NCBI GenBank assembly: GCA_002869425.1
Contig: PKSZ01000685.1
Span: forward strand, 1-5,243
Direction of reading: 5' to 3'
Length of the DNA: 5,243 nucleotides
DNA from: Marinilabiliales bacterium
Lineage (GTDB): Bacteria > Bacteroidota > Bacteroidia > Bacteroidales > BM523
Part shown: in pieces, positions 1 through 5,243 of the stretch
How positions within the stretch are numbered: position 1 is the first letter of the stretch
Layout: the number at the start of each line of letters is the position of its first letter
Notes under the pieces: model-generated
Told to the model about the DNA's origin: nothing
Databases searched by the model: none
Seen by the model: the letters and a program-made list of their open reading frames with translations, nothing else
Translations under genes and position numbers: made by a program

Positions 1-81
1 GGCTCAGATGATAGAAGAAGACGTGTTACACCAGAAGTCAAACCAAAGCACCCCAAATTGTTCTGGCATAAGCTTTCCTAG
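1..81 (+). CDS. Possible 3' end of an upstream gene (partial, unidentified)
   Basis: The first frame is open from the window edge to a TAG at 79-81 and would give a 26-residue basic tail (GSDDRRRRVTPEVKPK...FWHKLS). I do not recognise it. The second frame is also open, from base 2 to a TAA at 92-94 (ending ...SFPSSEY), so the choice of frame is uncertain. I prefer the first only because it is rich in Arg, Lys and Pro, like many charged C-terminal tails, and leaves a 62-base leader before the next gene. The stretch could equally be non-coding. Confidence 0.25.
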   Translation, partial: GSDDRRRRVTPEVKPKHPKLFWHKLS

Positions 82-143
82 TAGTGAATATTAATAACGA
101 ATGATAATCTTAACAAAGTAAATAACATTAAAACTATAATATT

Positions 144-1322
144 ATGAAAACAATGAAGTTGTCCGGTTATTTCAAGTGCTTATCAGTGCTGTTAACTATT
201 GCAATTGCATTTGGTGTGTCAAACTTTGCCACCGCCCAAACCACGACCCAGGAAGGGGTTAGTATTAACTTTGATCAAACGGCACCGCATGCTTCTGCTG
301 TGCTCGATGTAAACTGTGACGGGCTCACAGGAACAAAGAAAGGTGTATTACTTCCCAGGGTAACCCTTGCCGAGAGAGATGCTATGACCACCGGCGCTGC
401 CGAAGGTTTAACAGTTTATGTCACAGATGATGGTGATGACAAAGGATACTGGTATCACGATGGTAGTGCATGGAAGCAACTTGGGCAAAGCATTTGGAAG
501 AAGAACGGTAACAATGCCTACTATAATACAGGAAAAATTGGAATAGGAACAGATAACCCCACTTACCAGCTGCAAATGGAAACTTCTTCTGTCAATGGTT
601 TTCACCTTGAATCATTTGCCGGAGAACTTAAATTTCAGATGGACGGCCTGGTAAATGGAAGCAATTTTTGTTGGCTGGCTCATAAAGCAAAACCAGATGG
701 CAATGGCAACAGTTTTACTCCCACTTATGTACAATACAGCCAAAACAACAGGGAAGGTCTGCTGCTTCAAACCTACTTTAATGAAGACCCGGTTGAACCT
801 TCACATTACTGTGTAATAAACAGTGGAGACGGAAACATGTACTTTCTGAGGGGAGGTGATCATCTTGCCCTGGTATATCCCGGTGGCTCAGACAACTACA
901 TATGGCGATTTTATGGAGAAGTCCAGGCAGATGGCCCATACACACAAATGTCTGACTCAACCCTTAAAAAGAACATTCAGCCCCTTACCAATGCTATTAC
1001 AAATCTGAAACAGATAGATGGGGTATCATTTAACTGGAAGGATCCAAACAAAAAAACAACGCTTCAGTTTGGTGTTATTGCACAGAATGTAGAGCAGGTA
1101 TTTCCCAATCTTGTCAGCACAGTTACAACTCCCGGAAATGAGTTTGAAAACCTGCCATCGGAAACATTCAAAACAGTAAATTACGATGGATTCATTGGTG
1201 TCCTTATTGAAGCAGTAAAAGAACAACAAACAACCATCGAAACACAGCAGACAACTATAGATACTCAACAACAACAAATACAAGATCTTCTGCAAAGAGT
1301 AAGTGCACTTGAATCTCAATAA
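144..1322 (+). CDS. Exported protein with C-terminal peptidase S74 / intramolecular chaperone domain and coiled coil
   Basis: This 392-residue protein starts with a signal peptide (residues 1 to about 31, hydrophobic core LSVLLTIAIAFGV, cleavage near ATA-Q). ATG 144 is chosen because it gives Lys at 2 and 5 before the core; Met4 is a possible alternative. Residues 38-113 match a module common in Bacteroidota surface proteins: GVSINFD, ASAVLDV, KKGVLLPR, then YWYHDGSAWKQLG. Next come an IGIGT-NP motif (132-139) and a beta-rich shaft-like segment to about 265. From 269, SDSTLKKNI begins a peptidase S74 domain. In known S74 domains (phage endosialidase tailspikes) a Ser and a Lys five residues later form the self-cleavage dyad; here these are Ser270 and Lys275. 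FGVIAQNVEQVFPNLV (309-324) and VNYDGFIGVLIEAVKEQ are further family hallmarks. A coiled coil with Val/Ile every seven residues (358, 365, 372, 379, 386) ends the protein, suggesting trimerisation. There is no T9SS sorting domain. The native ligand or structure formed is unknown. A terminator follows, so it is probably monocistronic or the last gene of its unit. Confidence 0.9.
   Translation: MKTMKLSGYFKCLSVLLTIAIAFGVSNFATAQTTTQEGVSINFDQTAPHASAVLDVNCDGLTGTKKGVLLPRVTLAERDAMTTGAAEGLTVYVTDDGDDKGYWYHDGSAWKQLGQSIWKKNGNNAYYNTGKIGIGTDNPTYQLQMETSSVNGFHLESFAGELKFQMDGLVNGSNFCWLAHKAKPDGNGNSFTPTYVQYSQNNREGLLLQTYFNEDPVEPSHYCVINSGDGNMYFLRGGDHLALVYPGGSDNYIWRFYGEVQADGPYTQMSDSTLKKNIQPLTNAITNLKQIDGVSFNWKDPNKKTTLQFGVIAQNVEQVFPNLVSTVTTPGNEFENLPSETFKTVNYDGFIGVLIEAVKEQQTTIETQQTTIDTQQQQIQDLLQRVSALESQ
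1224..1286 (+). repeat. Three heptad repeats encoding Gln/Thr-rich coiled coil
   Basis: Three 21-base units lie at 1224-1244, 1245-1265 and 1266-1286. They encode QQTTIET, QQTTIDT and QQQQIQD. The units are diverged at the DNA level but keep the heptad register, with Ile at 365, 372 and 379. They belong to the C-terminal helix of the S74 protein and probably arose by in-frame tandem duplication. Confidence 0.75.
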
Positions 1323-1342
1323 GTAGTACTTTGTTATACTGC

Positions 1343-1377
1343 AAAGCAGGTGTTAATTCAGGTTATCACCTGTTTTT
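1343..1377 (+). terminator. Intrinsic terminator after the S74 gene
   Basis: CAGGTG (1347-1352) pairs with CACCTG (1367-1372). After a T-T mismatch the stem continues with TAA (1354-1356) against TTA (1363-1365), closing a six-base TTCAGG loop. A run of five T (1373-1377) follows at once, and AAAG (1343-1346) can pair with the start of it (the G opposite a T). It lies 20 bases after the stop codon of the S74 gene, as expected of a rho-independent terminator. The flanking A and T runs could allow some activity in both directions, but no opposing gene is seen. Confidence 0.8.
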
Positions 1378-1397
1378 ATATGTGTAAAAATATCTGT

Positions 1398-1405
1398 TAT
1401 TTTTG
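1398..1405 (+). promoter_or_regulatory. Putative Bacteroidota-type -7 promoter element for the three-gene operon
   Basis: TATTTTTG matches the TAnnTTTG -7 consensus described for the primary sigma factor of Bacteroidota. It lies just after the terminator and 23 bases before the ATG at 1429, so transcription would begin close to the gene with a short leader. The expected TTTG-like -33 box is weak: only a T run near 1373-1377, shared with the terminator, is at about the right distance. An eight-base match in AT-rich DNA can arise by chance. The position between a terminator and an operon start is the main support. Confidence 0.4.
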
Positions 1406-1428
1406 CAAGGAAATGTAAACCTATTTGT

Positions 1429-2055
1429 ATGAATTTGTTAATAAAAACAATATGCCTAAACGGCTTACTATTGTTTGCCTTTACAGGTCAATTAATTGCG
1501 CAAGATGATTCCGACTATATATCCGGTGCACCTGAAAAATCTCCAACCGAACATATTATCAAAGCGAGCATAGCTTCCCTTGTAAACGGAGACCTGTCCC
1601 TTTTCTATGAAAGAATCCCGATTGGTGATTACAGTATAGAAGCAGGTGCTGGCTATATTTTTCCGTACTATGTGGGGGAAGTACCCGATGTAGTGATGGA
1701 TGGCTTTTTTGTTGATAAGCCGGGTGCAGGATATAGCCTTAGTCTACAGCTGCGCAGATACAGTGAATTTTACGGCGGGGAAAAATACACAGGTATTACC
1801 ATCAGAAACAGGAACTACTTTGTAAAAAAAGGTAACAACTTTATTGATCTCACAGCAAATCTTGGAATGCATTTTTTTCTGCCGAGCAAATTAACCCTCG
1901 ATATCACTCTTGGCCTGGGCTTTAGGTTCGACACTCAAAAAGAATTCAACTATAAAGACATAACCGACATAGCGCCCATCAATATTAAACTGGGCCGACA
2001 GTTAAAAAATAGCAGGAATTTGAATATTTCACATTTTTTTGTCACAATCTTTTAA
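1429..2055 (+). CDS. Small putative outer-membrane beta-barrel protein
   Basis: This 208-residue protein has a signal peptide (residues 1-24, core LNGLLLFAFTG, cleavage at LIA-Q) and no lipobox. The mature part alternates polar and hydrophobic residues in strand-sized stretches: HIIKASIASL, LSLFYERI, SIEAGAGYIFPYY, GYSLSLQLRRY, KYTGITIRNRNYF, NFIDLTANLGMHFF, LTLDITLGLGFRFDT and PINIKLGRQL. That pattern, the length, and a 'NGDLSLFYERI...SIEAGAGY' segment resemble small barrel families of this phylum such as DUF3575-like proteins. The family name is from memory and tentative. The likely last strand ends near residue 192, yet a 16-residue tail ending in Phe follows. An alternative stop is discussed in the findings. 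It starts the operon, directly after a terminator and putative promoter, and is followed after 16 bases by the propeller-like gene. It may serve as an outer-membrane anchor or channel for the downstream exported products; this is inferred from gene order only. Confidence 0.8.
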   Translation: MNLLIKTICLNGLLLFAFTGQLIAQDDSDYISGAPEKSPTEHIIKASIASLVNGDLSLFYERIPIGDYSIEAGAGYIFPYYVGEVPDVVMDGFFVDKPGAGYSLSLQLRRYSEFYGGEKYTGITIRNRNYFVKKGNNFIDLTANLGMHFFLPSKLTLDITLGLGFRFDTQKEFNYKDITDIAPINIKLGRQLKNSRNLNISHFFVTIF

Positions 2056-2071
2056 ACCTGTACAACAAGTA

Positions 2072-3715
2072 ATGCGGAACCTGAAAATTATTCTACTAAC
2101 TGTTTTTGCAACTATTTATAGCATTGTTGCAGCACAGCAATCTGGCAATCTGTCCGGATACAAGATCGGACAGGAAACAGAATTACCTAAAAAATCAAGG
2201 ATAAGAAAAGTACTTGGCCACGATACAGACCATATCTACCTGCTCTGTTATTATCCTCAGAAGCTATACAAACTACCGTATTTTACAGTTGAGCACTTCA
2301 ACAAAAACCTTGACCATACCGGCTCAAAAGAAATTGACCTGTCGTACAGAAACATCAGAATGAAATATGAATTTTCAATTGTCCTGAAAAACCGGCTTCA
2401 TGTGTTTTCTTCCTTTCTGAATACACAATCTGAATTCGAGCTGCATTATCACCTTCACAATCTGGATTCAACAGCCAACGAGTTCGAAAGGCTCCTGAAA
2501 GTCCAAAAGAAACCTTCAGCCGAAAATCCAGCAAGGTATATGCCCTTTATGGGGGCAGCTGATTACTGGGTTGGTGCATTTTCCTGGGAATACTGTTTCT
2601 CTCCTGATAGTACCAAACTACTCATATACCATGTTGACAAACTTGGTGAGAATAACAACCAGCAACTCAGGTTTGCTGTATTTGATAACCAGTTGAAACT
2701 TCTGTATAATTTAGATACACTTGTGGATGACAATCTAATGGGGTATGGCCTGTCTGAATACAAAATCAATAACGATGGAACTGTTTATTACATGGACAGA
2801 TGCAGTTTTGAAGGAGAAAAGGGCGAAAGAAAAAAAGAACCTCAGTATTATTACAAACTATACTGTATTGACAGAAATGGTACTAGGATCCGAAAGCAGG
2901 ATATTGACCTGGATGGGAAATTCATTACAGGAACGCGAATGAGTTTTGATAAAGACAACCATTTGTATATAGTAGGATTATATTCGAATATTGGACGAAA
3001 AAGAGCAGCTGGATATTTATGTTGTAAAGTAGACGGAGAATCCTTTGAAATTCAATTTCAAAAGCACAGAGCATTCGGCAGAAATGTCTACATTGAAAAC
3101 CAACCGAAAAAAGAACGGGAAAAGATGCAATCGCAATTTGGTCTCAGCAAAACTCCTATCGAACTCAAGGATCATGCGATCCAGGATATTATAAAGGCAG
3201 ATGACGGCTTGTATTTACTTACCGAATTCTACATTAAAGAGCCTTGTTATGACAAAAAATACCCAAACCGGAAAGATAAATTCATGGAAACAGATAACAA
3301 GACTACCAAACATAACGACATTATTGTATTTAAGATCAACAACAATGGAGTGCTACTGTGGAGCGAAAGAGTTCCCAAAAGGCAGATAATGTATAAATGT
3401 GGACAGGGATATTGGTCATCGTTTGCGTCACTGCTGAAAGACGACTATCTTTATATAATATTTAACGATAATCCTGCCAACCTGCACGAAAATGGTATGG
3501 ATAAGCTTGATATCTTTATGCCTCACCATACGGTGGTGGCACTGGTAAAAATAGACAAGTTTGGAAGCCTTGAGAAAAAGGAGCACATTTTGGGAATAAA
3601 AGAAACCGGCACAGTACTTCGCCCGGTAACCAATTTGAAACAAGCAGATAACAAGCTGATTATGTGGGGGCATTGGAAGGATAAAATGCGAGCAATACAA
3701 ATTGAACTCTACTAG
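2072..3715 (+). CDS. Exported propeller-like protein of unknown function
   Basis: Translation from ATG 2072 gives 547 residues with a clean signal peptide (MRNLKIILLTVFATIYSIVAA, then QQSG). The frame is open upstream to TTG 2039, but that start would put a polar 11-residue extension before the signal and overlap the previous gene, so ATG 2072 is preferred. I do not recognise a named family. The protein shows recurring beta-strand units of the type used in propellers: DHIYLLCYYP, DNHLYIVGLYS, DDGLYLLTEFY (377-387), DIIVFKINNNGVLLWS (416-431), DDYLYIIFNDN (about 457-467) and a final DNKLIMWGHW. The 416-431 motif closely matches one in the next gene. There is no lipobox, no transmembrane helix after the signal, no T9SS sorting domain and no evident catalytic motif. 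The product is therefore expected in the periplasm or held at the outer membrane by a partner. It sits between the barrel gene (16-base gap) and the T9SS cargo gene (14-base overlap), so co-translation and joint function are likely. Confidence 0.85.
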   Translation: MRNLKIILLTVFATIYSIVAAQQSGNLSGYKIGQETELPKKSRIRKVLGHDTDHIYLLCYYPQKLYKLPYFTVEHFNKNLDHTGSKEIDLSYRNIRMKYEFSIVLKNRLHVFSSFLNTQSEFELHYHLHNLDSTANEFERLLKVQKKPSAENPARYMPFMGAADYWVGAFSWEYCFSPDSTKLLIYHVDKLGENNNQQLRFAVFDNQLKLLYNLDTLVDDNLMGYGLSEYKINNDGTVYYMDRCSFEGEKGERKKEPQYYYKLYCIDRNGTRIRKQDIDLDGKFITGTRMSFDKDNHLYIVGLYSNIGRKRAAGYLCCKVDGESFEIQFQKHRAFGRNVYIENQPKKEREKMQSQFGLSKTPIELKDHAIQDIIKADDGLYLLTEFYIKEPCYDKKYPNRKDKFMETDNKTTKHNDIIVFKINNNGVLLWSERVPKRQIMYKCGQGYWSSFASLLKDDYLYIIFNDNPANLHENGMDKLDIFMPHHTVVALVKIDKFGSLEKKEHILGIKETGTVLRPVTNLKQADNKLIMWGHWKDKMRAIQIELY

Positions 3716-5243
3716 CAAATACCTGATATTCGTTTTATATGCGCGATTAGTGCCGGTGGCAGCATTAATAATACCGTCAGTCTGCTTTTCGCAATCTCCA
3801 CTTATAGAATGGCAGACCAGGGTTAGCGGAAACCATATGGATCAAATGTATTCTGTAGCCAGAACAACAGACAGTTGTTATGTTTTTGGTGCCGAATCCT
3901 TGTCTCCCGGGCCAGAAGTTCCTGATAATTATGGCTATTGGGATTTTCTTGTATTTAAGATAAACGATGCGGGACAATTGCTGTGGTCAAGGAACCTGGG
4001 AGGGTCAAGGGAAGACAGGGCTTGTAAGGTTGTGGAAGGGAAAGACGGTTTTTTATATGTAGCCGGTTATTCCGATTCCGACGACCATGATGTAACCGGA
4101 AACCTGGGAGATACTGATGTTCTTGTAATAAAGCTTGATCAGGACGGCAATACCATTTGGGTAAAGAATTACGGAGGGACAGGATATGACAAGACAGAAA
4201 CCATATTGCCTACAGCTGACGGAAATCTTATTATTGCAGGCGAATGCGACACTTATGCAGGAGATTCTGCATACCTTATGGGCCCCAATGTGTATATTTT
4301 GAAAATAGACACTGCCGGAAATGAAATATGGTCTAAAAAACTTGGAGGTTTCAGCCACGATTCAGCTAACGAGTTCGATTATACATCCGATGGGGGGTAT
4401 ATTATTGGGGGACACACTGAATCAGACAATGGTGATGTTTTTGATCATCGTGATGGTGTAGATGTATGGTTCATAAAACTGGACAGTATTGGTGACACAC
4501 TATGGACAAGAAGTTATTGTGGCAACTGGACAGATAATGTCTATGATGTTACCGGTACCTTTGACGGTGGTTTTATAGCCTGTGGGTTAACATATTCCCG
4601 AGAAGTTGACTTTGCAGGGAACACCAGCTATTCCACTTACTGGGTAACCCGGTTCGACAGATATGGATATCCGATATGGACAAGCTGGGGGTGTTATGTG
4701 CCAATGGGACGAGTCAGATCGATCATCGAATTGCCTGATAATAGTTTTCTTACAATTGGTTTTGGGCTCTATGAGAATTCGTGGGGCTTTAGCAAAGATG
4801 TAGTTATAAATGAAATATCTATGTATGGGGGGCGTAAAACGTTTGCTGCATTCGGAGGATCGGAATGGGACTCAGGATCAGATATTATTGCCAACGACGA
4901 TGGAAGCCTAGTTGTAGCAGCTTATTCAAAATCAAGTGACGGTGATGTGGCATTTACCATGGATAATAACAATGGTGATCTTTGGTTGTTCAAACTATCA
5001 GAATATCAAGATATACCAGAGCCTGAAAAAAAAGACAATATCCGGGTTTATCCTAACCCGGCAGGAAATTTTGTAAATGTTGACATAAAAGACAAAGCAT
5101 TTAACCCCTTTTATGTCAGGGTATATGATCTTACCGGAAGAAAACTGATTGAGAAATTACACGTGTCTGGAAATAGTATTATGATAAATGTAGAAAATCT
5201 GCAACAAGGGGTCTACTTTATCGAAGTACATGGAGATATAATA
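3702..5243 (+). CDS. T9SS-secreted seven-bladed beta-propeller protein (3' partial)
   Basis: The frame is open for 514 codons to the window edge. No ATG in this frame precedes a signal peptide. TTG 3702 is the best start: it gives a signal peptide MNSTSKYLIFVLYARLVPVAALIIPSVCFS followed by QSPLIEW. GTG 3750 would leave only a short signal lacking a basic residue. Residues 34-435 hold seven repeats of about 58 residues with the pattern D-x-x-V-x-K-h-D-x-x-G-x-x-x-W-x-x-x-h-G-G, then D-G-x-h-h-h-A-G. The repeat Trp residues are 37, 95, 153, 210, 268 and 326, with Thr380 in the seventh. A linker (IPEPEKKDN, 438-446) leads to the type A T9SS sorting domain: IRVYPNPAGNFVNV (447-460), VRVYDLTGRKLIEKL (472-486) and LQQGVYFIEV (500-509). 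That domain is normally removed on secretion, and the protein is released or attached to surface polysaccharide. By comparison with other such domains, probably only about 5-20 residues are missing. No catalytic motif is seen, so binding or a structural role is more likely than enzymatic activity. Confidence 0.92.
   Translation, partial: MNSTSKYLIFVLYARLVPVAALIIPSVCFSQSPLIEWQTRVSGNHMDQMYSVARTTDSCYVFGAESLSPGPEVPDNYGYWDFLVFKINDAGQLLWSRNLGGSREDRACKVVEGKDGFLYVAGYSDSDDHDVTGNLGDTDVLVIKLDQDGNTIWVKNYGGTGYDKTETILPTADGNLIIAGECDTYAGDSAYLMGPNVYILKIDTAGNEIWSKKLGGFSHDSANEFDYTSDGGYIIGGHTESDNGDVFDHRDGVDVWFIKLDSIGDTLWTRSYCGNWTDNVYDVTGTFDGGFIACGLTYSREVDFAGNTSYSTYWVTRFDRYGYPIWTSWGCYVPMGRVRSIIELPDNSFLTIGFGLYENSWGFSKDVVINEISMYGGRKTFAAFGGSEWDSGSDIIANDDGSLVVAAYSKSSDGDVAFTMDNNNGDLWLFKLSEYQDIPEPEKKDNIRVYPNPAGNFVNVDIKDKAFNPFYVRVYDLTGRKLIEKLHVSGNSIMINVENLQQGVYFIEVHGDII
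3801..5006 (+). repeat. Seven ~58-residue propeller repeats (protein level)
   Basis: Within the T9SS cargo gene, repeat Trp codons are spaced 58, 58, 57, 58 and 58 residues apart (Trp 37, 95, 153, 210, 268, 326). A seventh unit aligns by its G-G pair (385-386) and has Thr380 in place of Trp. Each unit also has a D-G-x-hydrophobic-A/G-G strand: DGFLYVAGYS, DGNLIIAGEC, DGGYIIGGHT, DGGFIACGLT, DNSFLTIGFG and DGSLVVAAYS. The first unit lacks the 'K-h-D-x-x-G' strand before its Trp, while a matching strand (DLWLFKLSEYQ, 426-436) follows the seventh. This is the ring-closing arrangement expected of a propeller. The copies are diverged at the DNA level. Confidence 0.85.
5040..5243 (+). other. Type IX secretion C-terminal sorting domain (type A, truncated by window edge)
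   Basis: Residues 447-514 of the cargo protein follow the family order: a 'VYPNP' strand, a 'VYDLTGRKL' strand after about 25 residues, and an 'L-x-x-G-V-Y-F-I-E-V' strand near the end. In known systems this Ig-like domain targets the protein to the T9SS translocon and is cleaved by the sortase PorU. It is preceded by a Pro/Glu/Lys-rich linker. The final basic strand and the stop codon lie beyond the window. Confidence 0.92.

Noticed and set aside
82..143. Promoter or regulatory element ahead of the S74 gene, including TATAAT at 135-140
   Set aside because: TATAAT lies only three bases before the ATG, too close to act as a -10 box for this start, and no TAnnTTTG match was found upstream. The stretch is simply an AT-rich leader as far as I can see.
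1026..1319. 97-codon open frame on the minus strand inside the S74 gene
   Set aside because: Its predicted protein is a Leu/Cys/Tyr-rich string with no domain logic, opposite a well-supported coding region; it is a shadow of the Gln/Thr-rich coiled-coil codons.
144..1322. S74 protein as part of a prophage tail-fibre module
   Set aside because: It has a Sec signal peptide and a Bacteroidota-type N-terminal module, and its neighbours are envelope genes; no phage structural, lysis or integrase gene is present in the window.
2039..2071. TTG at 2039 as start of the middle operon gene
   Set aside because: It would add 11 polar residues before an otherwise normal signal peptide and overlap the barrel gene; ATG 2072 gives the expected Lys/Arg n-region directly followed by the hydrophobic core.
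4053..4358. 101-codon open frame on the minus strand inside the T9SS gene
   Set aside because: It lies wholly opposite propeller blades whose repeat pattern is clear in the + frame; no independent start context or family resemblance. The minus-strand frames at 3428-3718 and 3777-3977 were rejected for the same reason.

Overview
The window looks like chromosomal DNA from a member of the Bacteroidota. The main evidence is the last gene, whose C-terminus matches the type IX secretion system (T9SS) type A sorting domain (IRVYPNP...VYDLTGR...LQQGVYFIEV). Supporting signs are AT-rich sequence, starts without clear Shine-Dalgarno motifs, signal peptides ending in A-Q or S-Q, a TAnnTTTG-type -7 promoter element, and an exported protein with the 'ASAVLDV...GVLLPR' N-terminal module common in this phylum. 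Nothing indicates a plasmid, phage, insertion sequence, CRISPR array or RNA gene.

Layout, all on the + strand: (i) bases 1-81 may hold the last codons of an upstream gene, but two frames are open and neither is recognisable. (ii) 144-1322 encodes an exported protein with a C-terminal peptidase S74 (intramolecular chaperone) domain and a heptad coiled coil. (iii) 1343-1377 is a good intrinsic terminator, so this gene probably ends its own transcript. (iv) A putative promoter (1398-1405) opens a second unit of three tightly packed genes: a small putative outer-membrane beta-barrel protein (1429-2055), a large exported propeller-like protein of unknown function (2072-3715, after a 16-base gap), and a T9SS cargo protein (from 3702, overlapping the previous gene by 14 bases and running off the right edge). 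The last gene contains seven repeats of about 58 residues, best read as a seven-bladed beta-propeller, followed by the sorting domain. Probably only a short C-terminal piece is missing.

Every intact product carries an N-terminal signal peptide, so the window is devoted to the cell envelope. The second and third proteins of the operon share a distinctive motif (D-x-x-V-F-K-I-N-x-x-G-x-L-L-W-S), which suggests related propeller folds. A reasonable inference, not shown by sequence alone, is that the barrel, the propeller without a sorting domain and the surface-delivered propeller work together at the outer membrane. No enzymatic active site was found in these three. The S74 protein carries the expected Ser/Lys self-cleavage dyad.
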